Positions 1 to 8,708 are shown, numbered from the stretch's first letter. The stretch: DNA of 64,000 nucleotides from Streptomyces sp. NBC_00271 (GCF_036178845.1 NZ_CP108070.1:3224001-3288000), one strand, 5' to 3'. Program-made: numbers and translations. The notes: generated from the letters alone by a model not told the origin.

Positions 1-1232
1 GCTCGGGCACCGCGGTCGCCGCCACGACCGGCGCCGTGTCACCGGAGTTGCTGGCCGGCGGGGACCTCGACGCCAACATCACCTCGCTGCAGGCCCATCT
101 CCGCACCCAGCCCAAGGACTTCGACAGCTGGGCCACCCTCGGACTCGCGTACGTCGAGCAGGCCCGCACCAAGGGCGACCCCTCCCGCTACCCCCAGGCG
201 CAGCAGGCACTGGACCGCTCCCTGAAGCTGCGTCCCGACAACGAGTCGGCGCTCGCCGGCCGCGCCGCCCTCGCCGCGGCGCGGCACGACTTCACCGACG
301 CCCTGACCTACGCGGACAAGGTGCTCAAGGAGAACCCGTACAGCGAGCGCGCCCTCTCCTCCCGTATCGACGCGCTCGTCGAACTCGGCCGCTACGCCGA
401 CGCCTCGGAGGCCGCCGACCTGGCCGACTCGCGCCGACCGGGCGTCCCCGTCTTCACCCGGTACGCCTACGTCCACGAGCTGCGCGGCGATGTGAAGACC
501 GCCCGCCGCGTCCTTCAGCAGGCGCTCGACACGGCGCCGAGCCGGGGGGACGTCTCGTACGTGGCGGCGGCGCTCGGCCAACTCGCCTGGCACCAGGGCG
601 ACTACGACTCCGCACTGAAGTACTACGCCCGAGCCCTGGCCGCCGACGACAGCTACCTCCCCGCGCTCGAAGGCCGCGCCCGCGCCCAGGCCGCGAAGGG
701 CGACCAGGCGGCGGCGATCAAGGGTATGGAGCAGGTCGTGGAGCGCTATCCGCTCCCCCAACCGCTCGTCGAACTCGGTGAGTTGTACGAGGCGCGCGGC
801 CAGGCCGGCGACGCGCAGAAGGCCCGTGACCAGTACGCCCTGGTGACCGCCTGGGTCTCGCTGGCCCACTCCTACGGTGTCAACGCCGACCTGGACACCG
901 CCCTCGCCGCCGCCGACCACGGCAACCGGGGCGACGCGCTCAAGGCGGCCCGCGCCGAGTGGGCCCGCCGCCACACCGTGCACACGGCGGACGCGCTCGC
1001 CTGGGCGCTGCACGTCAACGGCCGCGACAAGGAAGCTCTGCCGTACGCCCGCCAGGCCACGGCCACCGGCTACCGCAACGCGTCCTTCCTCTACCACCGC
1101 GGCATGATCGAGCGCGCCACCGGTCACGAGAAGGAGGCCCGCGCCTCGCTGAAGTCGGCCCTCGACCTGAACGCGGGCTTCTCACCCCTGGGTGCCCGTG
1201 CGGCTCGCAAGGCTCTGGGGGAGGGCAAGTGA
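1..1232 (+). CDS. Tetratricopeptide repeat protein, 5' partial
   Basis: The frame is open from the window edge, so the true start lies upstream. The GTG at 36 is only an internal codon candidate. The chain is a run of about ten degenerate TPR helical hairpins, with repeated A-x-x-x-Y-x-x-A-L and L-x-P-x-x patterns (for example ALDRSLKLRPDNESALAG, then DSALKYYARALAADDSYLPAL). These form a protein-protein interaction solenoid, and no catalytic domain is visible in this part. The stop codon TGA overlaps the GTG start of the Ni/Co transporter (GTGA), so the two genes are translationally coupled and probably function together. I infer a scaffold or periplasmic role, but the missing N-terminus would be needed to see a signal peptide. 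Confidence 0.85.
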   Translation, partial: SGTAVAATTGAVSPELLAGGDLDANITSLQAHLRTQPKDFDSWATLGLAYVEQARTKGDPSRYPQAQQALDRSLKLRPDNESALAGRAALAAARHDFTDALTYADKVLKENPYSERALSSRIDALVELGRYADASEAADLADSRRPGVPVFTRYAYVHELRGDVKTARRVLQQALDTAPSRGDVSYVAAALGQLAWHQGDYDSALKYYARALAADDSYLPALEGRARAQAAKGDQAAAIKGMEQVVERYPLPQPLVELGELYEARGQAGDAQKARDQYALVTAWVSLAHSYGVNADLDTALAAADHGNRGDALKAARAEWARRHTVHTADALAWALHVNGRDKEALPYARQATATGYRNASFLYHRGMIERATGHEKEARASLKSALDLNAGFSPLGARAARKALGEGK

Positions 1233-3043
1233 GGCCCGCTCGAACGCGCGGCCCGCGGGCGAAGTCCCCGCGGGGGAGGTCGCGTCGGCTGTTCGCCTCC
1301 TGCGCGGCCGTCCTCACCGCCGCCTGCGCCCTCGTCCTCGTCCCCACCGGGGCCGCGAGCGCGCATCCGCTCGGCAACTTCACCGTCAACCGGTACGACG
1401 GACTCGTCGCCGCCCCCGGACGGCTGCGCGTCGACCACGTCGAGGACCTCGCCGAGATCCCGGCCACCCAGGCCAAGCCCGACCTCGAGAAGCTCGGTAT
1501 GACGGACTGGGCCCGGCAGCGCTGCGAGACGGCCGCGAACGGCAGCAAGGTCACCGTCGACGGGCGTCCGACCGCGCTCTCCGTCGACACGAGCCGAGCG
1601 AAGCTGCGCCCCGGACAGGCCGGGCTCAACACCCTGCGGGTGGAGTGCCGGTTGACGGCCGCGCTGCCCAAGCAGGGCACCGTCTCACTCGGCTTCCACA
1701 GCGCCGGTGCCGACCGGGGACCCGGCTGGCGCGAGATCACCGCGCGCGGCGACCGGATGACGCTCACCGCCTCGGACGTACCGACCAAGTCGGTGTCGCG
1801 CGAACTGACGAGTTACCCCAAGGCACTGCTCTCCTCCCCCGCCGACACCGCGACCGCGTCCCTGCGGATTCGCCCCGGCGGCCCCGCCCTCGTCGAGGAG
1901 CGGACGCAGGCCCCCGGCGCCTCCGTGCTGCCCCGGGGCGCCGACCGCTGGACCGAGGCGCTGAACAACCTGGTGGCCCGCCATCACCTCACCGTCGGCT
2001 TCGCCGCGCTGGCCCTGCTCATCTCCGTGTTCCTGGGCGCCATGCACGCGCTCGCGCCCGGTCACGGCAAGACCCTGATGGCCGCGACGGCCGCGGCGCG
2101 CGGCGGCAATGCGGGGCTGCGGGACGTCCTGCCGCTGGCCGCCTCCGTCACGGTCACCCACACCCTGGGCGTGGTCGCCCTCGGCCTCCTGGTGACGGCC
2201 GGTTCGGCCGCGGCGCCCTCCGTGATCGCGTGGCTCGGCATCGCCAGCGGCGTCCTGGTGACCTTCGCGGGTGCCACGCTCGTACGCCGGGCCTGGCGCA
2301 ACCGTCCGCGGCGACCCGGACTTGAGCACGCCCACGCCCACGACCACGCTCACGGACACGCGCACGACCATGACCACCACGCGCACAGCCACGCTGACAA
2401 CAACGAGCACGAGCACGGCCACGAGCACGCCGTAGAGCGCGAACGCCCCCTGGTCCTCGCCCACGCCCACGCGTCCGCCGCGACGGCAACGGCGACGGCG
2501 ACGGACAGCAAGCCGCACACTCACGGACACGAGCGCGGACATTCCCACGACCACGGCCATTCCCACGACCACGACCATGCCCATGGCCACGACCACGCGC
2601 ACCCTCACCCCCACCCCCACTCGCACTCCCACGACCCCGCCGTCTCCCCCACCCTCGAACACACCCACGGCGGCTTCACCCACACCCACGAGGTGGCCCC
2701 CACCCTTCGCGGGACGATCCTGCTCGGATTCGCCGGCGGACTCGTGCCCAGCCCCTCCGCCGTGGTCGTCCTGGTGGGCGCGGCGGCGCTGGGACAGGCG
2801 TGGTTCGGCCTACTTCTCGTCCTGGCGTACGGCGTCGGTCTCGCCCTGACGCTCACGGCGGCCGGGTTCGCCGTCGTCAAACTGGGCGACGGCATGAACC
2901 GTGCGCTGGCGAAGCGTCCCCGGTGGGCCGGTGGACCGACCGCGGCCCTGATCCGCAGGACCGCCCCCCTGGGCTCGGCGTTGATCGTCGTCGCTCTTGG
3001 GGCTGGATTGGTGTTCAAGGGGGCGGCATCCGCACTCGGCTGA
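1229..3043 (+). CDS. NicO/HoxN-type nickel-cobalt transporter with His-rich loop
   Basis: Integral membrane nickel/cobalt transporter of about 604 aa. The GTG start overlaps the preceding stop and has a GGGGGAGGG ribosome-binding site. An N-terminal signal-like segment is followed by an exported domain beginning AHPLGNFTVNRYDG. Membrane helices begin near residue 250, and the NicO signature HALAPGHGKT lies near residue 273. A cytosolic loop of roughly residues 370-490 is built of alternating His with Asp/Gly/Ala/Ser (HDHAHGHAHDHDHH-like runs). The last helices follow, containing the GGLVPSPSA motif. Known family members of the RcnA/NicO type either import or export Ni/Co; the direction cannot be read from sequence. 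The His-rich loop probably buffers or senses metal. Coupling to the TPR gene suggests a two-gene unit. Confidence 0.87.
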   Translation: MRPARTRGPRAKSPRGRSRRLFASCAAVLTAACALVLVPTGAASAHPLGNFTVNRYDGLVAAPGRLRVDHVEDLAEIPATQAKPDLEKLGMTDWARQRCETAANGSKVTVDGRPTALSVDTSRAKLRPGQAGLNTLRVECRLTAALPKQGTVSLGFHSAGADRGPGWREITARGDRMTLTASDVPTKSVSRELTSYPKALLSSPADTATASLRIRPGGPALVEERTQAPGASVLPRGADRWTEALNNLVARHHLTVGFAALALLISVFLGAMHALAPGHGKTLMAATAAARGGNAGLRDVLPLAASVTVTHTLGVVALGLLVTAGSAAAPSVIAWLGIASGVLVTFAGATLVRRAWRNRPRRPGLEHAHAHDHAHGHAHDHDHHAHSHADNNEHEHGHEHAVERERPLVLAHAHASAATATATATDSKPHTHGHERGHSHDHGHSHDHDHAHGHDHAHPHPHPHSHSHDPAVSPTLEHTHGGFTHTHEVAPTLRGTILLGFAGGLVPSPSAVVVLVGAAALGQAWFGLLLVLAYGVGLALTLTAAGFAVVKLGDGMNRALAKRPRWAGGPTAALIRRTAPLGSALIVVALGAGLVFKGAASALG

Positions 3044-3127
3044 GCTACTTTTGGGGAGAAATCGCGCGAAGAGACATCGTGAAGAGACATCACGCGGATG
3101 CACAGCGGATACGAATGGGGGACACCC

Positions 3128-4783
3128 GTGTCCGAAGAGCCGGGCAGTGAACGTGTGATCGCGGGCCGCTACCGCCTCCTCTCCCCCTTGGGCGAGGGCG
3201 GTATGGGGACCGTGTGGCGCGCCCGTGACGAGGTGCTGCACCGCGAGGTCGCCGTCAAGGAGGTCCGTGCGCCCGCCGGGATCCCGGCGCACGACGTGGA
3301 GCGGATGTACGCCCGGCTGGAGCGCGAGGCGTGGGCCGCGGCCCGGGTCGCGAACCGCAATGTGGTGACGGTGTACGACGTGGCGACGCAGGACGGCCGC
3401 CCCTGGATCGTCATGGAACTCGTCCGTGGCATCGCCCTGTCCGACCTGCTGGACTCCGAGGGCCCGCAGTCGCCGCAGCGCGCCGCCGACATCGGCGCCG
3501 AGGTGCTCTCCGCCCTGCGGGCCGCGCACGAGGCCGGGGTGCTGCACCGCGATGTGAAACCGGCGAACGTGCTGCTGTCGAACGAGGGCCGGGTCGTCCT
3601 CACGGACTTCGGTATCGCGACGGTCGAGGGCAGTTCGGCGCTGACGATGACGGGCGAGGTCATCGGTTCGCCCGAGTTCCTCGCCCCCGAGCGGGCCCTC
3701 GGCCGTACGCCCGGGCCCGAGTCCGACCTGTGGTCGCTCGGTGTCCTGTTGTACGCGACGGTCGAGGGCAACTCGCCCTTCCGTCACAACACCCCGCTGA
3801 GCACGCTGCGGGCCATCGTCGACGAGCCGCTGCCGCCGCCGCGCCGCGCGGGGCCGCTCGCGCCCGTGATCGAGGGTCTGCTGAGGAAGGACCCGGCCGA
3901 GCGGCTGAGCGCCGCGCAGGCGGAGAGCGATCTGCGGCTCGTCGCCGCGGGCGGCTTCCCGGCCGCGGGACCGCCGTCGCCGACCGCCCAGTCGCCGACG
4001 ATCTCCTCGTTCTCCCAGCCCGCGCAGCCGCCGCCGGGATTCGGACCTCCCATGCAGCCGTCCCGGACCTCTCCGCAGGGACCGCAGCCGGGATACACGC
4101 CGTATCCGCCGCACACCGACACCCCCACCTCCACGGAGCCCGTACGCAACCGGCGCGCGGCCGCCGCCGTGATCGCGGGCGTGATCGCGCTCGCGCTCGC
4201 GCTGGGCGGACTGACGTACGCCTTGGTGAACCGTGACAACGGCGGCGGGAGCAGCAACGACAGCAGCGGAAGTGGTACCAAGAGCGGTTCCGACGGCGGG
4301 AGTTCGCCGTCCGCGAGCAGCAGCAAGGGCAAGACGGCCGCTCCGGGCGGCTCCACTCCCTCGGCCAGTCCGTCGAGCAGCGCTTCTGCGAGCTCGCCGC
4401 CGGCCCAGTCCGTGCAGGTGACGGTCGCGGGCGCGCACACCGACTACTCCGGTTCCTGCCCGCCGCCCCAGGCCCAGGCGCCGACCTTCACGGCGACCTT
4501 CACGGTGGGCCGTGTACCGGTGGACGTCCAGTACCGCTGGGTGTTGAAGACGGGCGAGGTGTCCGACCCGGGCTGGAAGACCCTGTCGTTCTCGTCGGAC
4601 GGTGGCAGGACCAAGCAGAAGTCGATCTTCTTGACGACGTACAACGCGAGCGGGATCTTCCAGAACGAGATCAGCGTGGAGGTGCGCAGCCCCGTCCGGA
4701 CGACGTCCAACTCGGTGCCGTTCTCGGTGACGTGTGTGACGGAGACCCCGTCGGACGAGGCCTCCGCTTCCACGTCTCCGTGA
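3128..4783 (+). CDS. Membrane-anchored serine/threonine protein kinase
   Basis: Hanks-type (PknB-like) kinase of about 551 aa. The GTG at 3128 is preferred because GGGGGA sits 5 nt upstream; an ATG at 3098 is in frame but lacks a ribosome-binding site. The kinase domain covers residues 1-280, with glycine loop LGEGGMGTV, catalytic Lys in VAVKEV, catalytic loop HRDVKPANVLL and DFG. A Pro-rich juxtamembrane linker, one membrane helix around 343-367 (AVIAGVIALALALGGLTYAL) and a Ser/Gly-rich spacer follow. A C-terminal extracellular domain of about 110 residues has no PASTA repeats. It therefore probably senses an extracellular cue through an uncharacterised domain. It stands alone, with the lipase convergent downstream. 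Confidence 0.92.
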   Translation: MSEEPGSERVIAGRYRLLSPLGEGGMGTVWRARDEVLHREVAVKEVRAPAGIPAHDVERMYARLEREAWAAARVANRNVVTVYDVATQDGRPWIVMELVRGIALSDLLDSEGPQSPQRAADIGAEVLSALRAAHEAGVLHRDVKPANVLLSNEGRVVLTDFGIATVEGSSALTMTGEVIGSPEFLAPERALGRTPGPESDLWSLGVLLYATVEGNSPFRHNTPLSTLRAIVDEPLPPPRRAGPLAPVIEGLLRKDPAERLSAAQAESDLRLVAAGGFPAAGPPSPTAQSPTISSFSQPAQPPPGFGPPMQPSRTSPQGPQPGYTPYPPHTDTPTSTEPVRNRRAAAAVIAGVIALALALGGLTYALVNRDNGGGSSNDSSGSGTKSGSDGGSSPSASSSKGKTAAPGGSTPSASPSSSASASSPPAQSVQVTVAGAHTDYSGSCPPPQAQAPTFTATFTVGRVPVDVQYRWVLKTGEVSDPGWKTLSFSSDGGRTKQKSIFLTTYNASGIFQNEISVEVRSPVRTTSNSVPFSVTCVTETPSDEASASTSP

Positions 4784-4790
4784 GGGGCGG

Positions 4791-5597
4791 TCAGGCGGCC
4801 GAGGTGAAGACCGGCAGATAGCCGCCGGAGTGGCCGGCCGCGGTGGGGTGGTACGACTCGGTGATGTTCAGCAGGTTCAGGCTGTGCAGCCAGGCGCTGC
4901 CGGAGCAGAGCTCGTGACCGGTGAAGGTGCTCCTGACGTCGCCGAAGGTGAAGCCGTGGTCGGCGGCGCGCTTGGCGATGGCACTGTCCAGGTAGTCGGC
5001 GGCGCCGTTGATCGCGGCGCGCTTGGTGTCGGAGAGGCCGAGGCAGGTCGCGCCCAGTTTGTAGAACCTGGGGTAGCCGAGGACGACCACGTGGGCGGCG
5101 GGCGCCTTCGAGCTGATCGCGGAGTAGACGGAGTCGAGTTGGCCGGGGAGCGTGGAGTCGACGTATGCCTTGGCGGTGGCGATGCGGGACAGACAGCCGC
5201 TGTCGGACTGGAGCACGCACGTCGTCATGACGTCCGCGAAGCCCGCGTCGTTGCCGCCGATGCTGAGGGAGACGAGGCCGGTGGAGGAACTGAGCGGGCC
5301 CAGCTGGTTCGCCAGGACGTCACCCGTACGGGCGCCCGAGCAGGCCGTGAAGTCGAACGACGAGGGTGAATGGGCGGCGGCCCAGAGGTAGGGGTACGCC
5401 TTCGTGCTGCGCAAGCAGTCGCCGCTGGAGCTGATGTAGCTGCCCGCGCCGACACCGGACGAATAGGAGTCGCCGAGGGCCACATACCCGGTGGCCGCGA
5501 CGGTTCCGGACGCCTGCGCCGTCGCGGCCCCGGTAAGGGCGACGCCGACGGCGAGGAGGAGTGAGGTCACGTATGCCGTAATTCGGGAACGTCTCAT
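4791..5597 (-). CDS. Secreted SGNH/GDSL-family lipase/esterase
   Basis: Extracellular SGNH hydrolase of 268 aa, resembling the known S. coelicolor lipase SCO1725 and S. rimosus lipase. The ATG at 5597 has GGGAGG 6 nt upstream. A signal peptide (MRRSRITAYVTSLLLAVG...AQA) is cleaved near residue 29. Block I is GDSYSSG with nucleophile Ser44. Block III is IGGNDAGF (oxyanion Gly and Asn). Block V is SYHPTAAGH with the catalytic His. Six Cys residues in the mature chain fit the three disulfides of this group. Much longer open frames extend upstream but lack a ribosome-binding site and run through the promoter. Expected to hydrolyse ester substrates outside the cell. Confidence 0.93.
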   Translation of the reverse strand: MRRSRITAYVTSLLLAVGVALTGAATAQASGTVAATGYVALGDSYSSGVGAGSYISSSGDCLRSTKAYPYLWAAAHSPSSFDFTACSGARTGDVLANQLGPLSSSTGLVSLSIGGNDAGFADVMTTCVLQSDSGCLSRIATAKAYVDSTLPGQLDSVYSAISSKAPAAHVVVLGYPRFYKLGATCLGLSDTKRAAINGAADYLDSAIAKRAADHGFTFGDVRSTFTGHELCSGSAWLHSLNLLNITESYHPTAAGHSGGYLPVFTSAA

Positions 5598-5633
5598 GGA
5601 ACCTCCCTTTAGCAGGATCTCTGCCACAACTGT

Positions 5634-5685
5634 CGTAGCAGCTACGCGTGTTGACAGGAAGTGTCCATGCCAAGACTTTTCGCCC
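5634..5685 (-). promoter_or_regulatory. Candidate control region of the SGNH lipase
   Basis: On the minus strand a block containing TTGGCATGGACACTTCC and TGTCAACACG is followed by the palindrome CGTAGCTGCTACG, about 40 bp before the lipase start. Similar blocks are, from memory, recurrent upstream of secreted Streptomyces hydrolases. The binding factor is unknown, and -35/-10 boxes could not be assigned with certainty. Confidence 0.35.
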
Positions 5686-5839
5686 CCCGCGGCGGTCGCC
5701 CGTCGTGATGACGGGGCGTCAACTCCCTTGAGCCACACCCTTGGACGGCCGTACAACGGCCGTGCGCCGATACGGATCGCGCCGAAGATCGCGCCGGAGA
5801 TCGCCCCGCGAGGCCTCAACCCGCCCGCCCCACAGCGCG

Positions 5840-5872
5840 GTTCCCCGGAGGCGGCCGGCGCCTCCGGGGAAC
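5840..5872. terminator. Strong hairpin between divergent genes
   Basis: GTTCCCCGGAGGC and GCCTCCGGGGAAC form a perfect 13-bp stem with a 7-nt loop. It has no T-tract, as usual for GC-rich terminators. Because both flanking genes point away from it, it cannot be a normal gene-end terminator. It may end an unannotated transcript or lie in the 5' leader of the gene starting at 6009. Confidence 0.5.
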
Positions 5873-6008
5873 ACGCGGTGAACACTCGCGTCACATGTTT
5901 GAAGTCGGCCAAGAAGCCCCCATGGGCGCCTACCGCATCTTGACGGCCCCCAGCCCGCTGCGCGACATTGAAGCCCGGCATCCGGCGCTTCGGGGGGCAA
6001 AGTCGCCA

Positions 6009-6437
6009 ATGCAGACCATAGGTATCAAGTCACCTTCGTCAGACAGTGACCAGCGGTCGGGACAGGATCCGGGGAGGGACCTGGTCCCACTGCTCGTGGG
6101 CATGGCGGTGGCCGTCGCGGGGGTCGGCGCGGTACTCGCGCTCGCCGACGCGGGCTCTTCCCTGCGCGGCCCGTTCACGCTCTTCTTCCTGCTCGCCGCA
6201 CCGGGAGCCGCCATCGGGGTCGCGCTGCGCGGGCTGGATCCCTTCGCCCGCACGGTGGTGTCCGTCGCGGGAGCGATCGCCGTCGACCTCCTTGTCGCCC
6301 AGGGCATGCTGGCGGTGCACCGGTGGTCGGTCCGTGGCGGAATCGTTGCCGTGACGGCGATCAGCTCTCTCGTTCTCCTGTTGGTGGTGGCACGACGACT
6401 GCGCAAGCGGATGGGGAAAATCCGTTCGAGTCGTTAG
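6009..6437 (+). CDS. Small integral membrane protein, unknown function
   Basis: About 142 aa. ATG at 6009 is chosen; GGGGGG lies about 10 nt upstream, while an alternative start at 5895 lacks a ribosome-binding site. A polar N-terminus of about 30 residues is followed by four hydrophobic segments (LVPLLVGMAVAVAGVGAVLAL, FTLFFLLAAPGAAIGVAL, TVVSVAGAIAVDLLVAQGML, GIVAVTAISSLVLLLVVA) and a basic tail RRLRKRMGKIRSSR. The positive-inside rule suggests a cytoplasmic C-terminus. It stands upstream of the polysaccharide genes in the same orientation, which hints at an accessory role in export or assembly. I do not recognise a family. Confidence 0.7.
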   Translation: MQTIGIKSPSSDSDQRSGQDPGRDLVPLLVGMAVAVAGVGAVLALADAGSSLRGPFTLFFLLAAPGAAIGVALRGLDPFARTVVSVAGAIAVDLLVAQGMLAVHRWSVRGGIVAVTAISSLVLLLVVARRLRKRMGKIRSSR

Positions 6438-6666
6438 GTAACGGCCAAACCAACAAAAACGTGAGGCGTCGTTCCAGGCCTTGCCATATGGGCGCAATCG
6501 TCAATACCGTCATACATCTCACCCGCATCGGACCATCACGCACATGCGATCTAGGGGAGGGCTCAAGATCGCGAAGAGGGTCCGGCGCGGGGCGCGGTAG
6601 GGGGGTGCCGTGCTCGGTGACCACACTTGTGCCGAGTCGTGCCGCGCGACCGGTTTCCGCATCCGG

Positions 6667-6708
6667 AATTCCGTCCTCGGGCTTCCGTCTTCGGACTTCC
6701 GCCTTCGG
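6667..6708. repeat. Three tandem 14-bp units
   Basis: Three head-to-tail copies close to NNTTCCGYCYTCGG (AATTCCGTCCTCGG, GCTTCCGTCTTCGG, ACTTCCGCCTTCGG). Each can form a tiny CCG/CGG hairpin. They lie in the leader of the polysaccharide operon. Confidence 0.8.
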
Positions 6709-6802
6709 AATCGGCCAGCTTTGCCAGCTCACCCGGCATGCACGGAGATCCATTTCGTCATGCCGTAAGTGAGAACCCCCCTTTCGAACCGGACTAAAAG
6801 CC

Positions 6803-6826
6803 GGACCGCCCAGGGGCGGGCGGTCC
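6803..6826 (+). promoter_or_regulatory. Hairpin before the first glycosyltransferase
   Basis: GGACCGCCC and GGGCGGTCC form a 9-bp stem with a 6-nt loop, ending about 9 nt before the GAGAGGGA ribosome-binding site of the gene at 6850. Its position suits control of translation initiation or mRNA stability, but no trigger is evident. Confidence 0.45.
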
Positions 6827-6849
6827 ACCGGACGAGAGGGACCAGACTC

Positions 6850-7668
6850 ATGAGCTCAGTCCTGCGCCCAGCCGTATCGGGCGAAGATCCGTTAATGGCC
6901 GGCAAATACCGGCCGATCTCCTCTCACCTGGCCATCGCGCCACCGGTGAGTGTCGTGATTCCCGCCATGAATGAGGCGGAGAACCTCCCGTACGTCTTCA
7001 AGACCCTTCCCGCCTGGATACACGAAGTGGTTCTTGTCGACGGCAATTCCACCGACGACACGGTCGAGGTGGCCCGTGAACTGTGGCCCGACGTCAAGGT
7101 CGTCACGCAGCAGGGAAAGGGCAAGGGCGACGCCCTGATCACCGGATTCGAGGCGTGCACCGGCGACATCATCGTGATGGTCGACGCGGACGGCTCGGCC
7201 GACGGCCACGAGATCGTGTCGTATGTGTCCGCGCTGGTGTCCGGGGCGGACTTCGCCAAGGGCTCGCGGTTCGCCAACGGCGGCGGCACCTCCGACATGA
7301 CACCGATCCGCAAGCTGGGCAACCGAGTGCTGTGCGCGGCCGTCAACGCCAAGTTCGGCGCCCGCTACACCGACCTCTGCTACGGCTACAACGCGTTCTG
7401 GCGGCACTGCCTGGACCAGATCGAACTCGACTGCACCGGCTTCGAGGTCGAGACCCTGATGAACATCCGGGTGGTCAAGGCCGGGCTCAAGGTGCAGGAG
7501 ATACCCAGCCACGAGTACCTCCGCATCCACGGCACGAGCAATCTGCGGGCCGTGCGGGACGGGTTCCGGGTGCTCAAGGTGATCATGGGTGAGCGTTCCA
7601 ACCGGCGTGCTCTGCGCCGCAGGCCGCACGCCGCCCAGCTCGACTCGGGCCAGGGAGAGGTGTCTTGA
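6850..7668 (+). CDS. GT2 family glycosyltransferase (dolichol-phosphate-mannose-synthase-like)
   Basis: Inverting GT-A glycosyltransferase of 272 aa. ATG at 6850 is chosen, with GAGAGGGA 7 nt upstream. The nucleotide-sugar core shows VSVVIPAMNEAENLP at the N-terminus, the VLVDGNSTDDT segment and the metal-binding MVDADGSAD. A later YGYNAFWR segment is typical of the DPM1/GtrB-like branch. No C-terminal membrane helices are seen, so it is probably a peripheral cytoplasmic enzyme acting on a lipid-linked acceptor. The stop overlaps the TTG start of the next glycosyltransferase. It opens the polysaccharide operon; sugar donor and acceptor cannot be read from sequence. Confidence 0.9.
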   Translation: MSSVLRPAVSGEDPLMAGKYRPISSHLAIAPPVSVVIPAMNEAENLPYVFKTLPAWIHEVVLVDGNSTDDTVEVARELWPDVKVVTQQGKGKGDALITGFEACTGDIIVMVDADGSADGHEIVSYVSALVSGADFAKGSRFANGGGTSDMTPIRKLGNRVLCAAVNAKFGARYTDLCYGYNAFWRHCLDQIELDCTGFEVETLMNIRVVKAGLKVQEIPSHEYLRIHGTSNLRAVRDGFRVLKVIMGERSNRRALRRRPHAAQLDSGQGEVS

Positions 7669-8708
7669 GCAGTCCCGACATCTCTGTGGTGATCTGCGTC
7701 TACACCGAGGACCGCTGGGAGGACATCCTCGCGGCGGTCTCCTCGGTGCGGGCGCAGTCGCTGCCCGCCCTGGAGACGCTCCTCGTCGTGGACCACAACC
7801 CCACCCTGCTCGACCGGCTGAGCAGGGAGTACAAGGAGACCGACGCGGTACGGGTGCTCGCCAACGCGGGCCCGCGCGGCCTGTCCGCGGGCCGCAACAC
7901 CGGGATCGCCGTCGCGCACGGCGAGATCATCGCGTTCCTCGACGACGACGCCGTGGCCGAGCGCGACTGGCTGCGCCACTTCGCCTCGGGATACGCCGAC
8001 CCACGGGTCATGGCCGTCGGCGGCCGTACGATGCCGATCTGGGCGTCGGGACGCCGGCCCGCCTGGTTCCCCGAGGAGTTCGACTGGGTGGTGGGCTGCA
8101 CGTACAAGGGGCTGCCGCCGGGCCGGGTCCAGGTCCGCAACGTCCTGGGCGGAAACGCTTCTTTCCGTCGTACGGCGTTCGACACGGCGGGCGGCTTCGC
8201 GACCGGCATCGGCCGCGACGGCGACAAGCGTCCGCTGGGCTGTGAGGAGACGGAGCTGTGCATCCGCCTCACCCGCGCCCGCCCGGACGCGATCCTGCTG
8301 ATCGACGACCGCGCGGTCATCCACCACCGGGTACCGGAACCACGCGAGCACTTCGCCTACTTCCGCACCCGCGCCTACGCCGAGGGCCTCTCCAAGGCCC
8401 TGGTCGCCCGGAGCGTCGGCGCCGACAAGGGCCTCGAGTCGGAGCGCCGCTACACGACCCGCGTCCTGCCCGCCGGGGTGGCCCGCGGACTGCGCGACGC
8501 CCTGCTCGCCCGCCCGGGCGGCGCGGGCCGCGCGGGCGCCATCGTGGCCGGTGTCCTGACGGCGGCCGGCGGGTACGTGCTCGGCAGCGTCCGGGCCCGC
8601 AGGGGCGGCGCCACGTTCACCGTGGCCGAGATCGAGAACGGGACCGAGAGCGGTCCGGGACGCGAGGGGGCGGCGGGCCGGGTGCACGAGGGAGGTGCGG
8701 GCCGGTGA
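7665..8708 (+). CDS. GT2 family glycosyltransferase
   Basis: Second GT2 enzyme, 347 aa, with a TTG start at 7665 embedded in the previous stop (TTGA) and GGGAGAGG just upstream. The core has ISVVICVYTEDRW, the LLVVDHNP segment and the metal-binding FLDDDAVAERDWL. CEETELCIRLTR carries the acidic residues of the acceptor/catalytic region. The C-terminus ends in a hydrophobic stretch (AGAIVAGVLTAAGGYVLGSV) that may tether it to the membrane. The gene ends in a GTGA overlap with the deacetylase, so four genes are stacked with overlapping ends. Confidence 0.9.
   Translation: MSSPDISVVICVYTEDRWEDILAAVSSVRAQSLPALETLLVVDHNPTLLDRLSREYKETDAVRVLANAGPRGLSAGRNTGIAVAHGEIIAFLDDDAVAERDWLRHFASGYADPRVMAVGGRTMPIWASGRRPAWFPEEFDWVVGCTYKGLPPGRVQVRNVLGGNASFRRTAFDTAGGFATGIGRDGDKRPLGCEETELCIRLTRARPDAILLIDDRAVIHHRVPEPREHFAYFRTRAYAEGLSKALVARSVGADKGLESERRYTTRVLPAGVARGLRDALLARPGGAGRAGAIVAGVLTAAGGYVLGSVRARRGGATFTVAEIENGTESGPGREGAAGRVHEGGAGR

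Larger units (their letters stand above)
5598..6008. other. Intergenic region between the SGNH lipase and a membrane protein
   Basis: A 411-bp stretch without a convincing gene. It carries the divergent promoters: near the lipase is a 13-bp palindrome CGTAGC-A-GCTACG (5634-5646), adjacent to TTGACAGGAAGTGTCCATG. In the middle is a perfect 13-bp-stem hairpin at 5840-5872. An in-frame ATG at 5895 could extend the downstream gene but has no ribosome-binding site. Confidence 0.6.
6438..6849. other. Intergenic region upstream of the polysaccharide locus
   Basis: A 412-bp stretch without a supported gene. It holds a 14-bp tandem repeat (6667-6708) and a GGACCGCCC/GGGCGGTCC hairpin (6803-6826) directly before the ribosome-binding site of the first glycosyltransferase. 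It is probably a long 5' leader plus promoter for the 6850-13364 operon. Confidence 0.5.

Noticed and set aside
1685..2689. A Val/Gly-rich minus-strand frame over the Ni/Co transporter
   Set aside because: It is the antisense of the His-rich loop; the plus-strand protein has clear membrane and metal motifs.
3098..3127. ATG at 3098 as the kinase start
   Set aside because: No ribosome-binding site precedes it, whereas the GTG at 3128 has GGGGGA 5 nt upstream.
6361..6828. Minus-strand frame of 155 codons in the leader of the polysaccharide operon
   Set aside because: No ribosome-binding site, no recognisable domain, and it runs through the tandem repeats.
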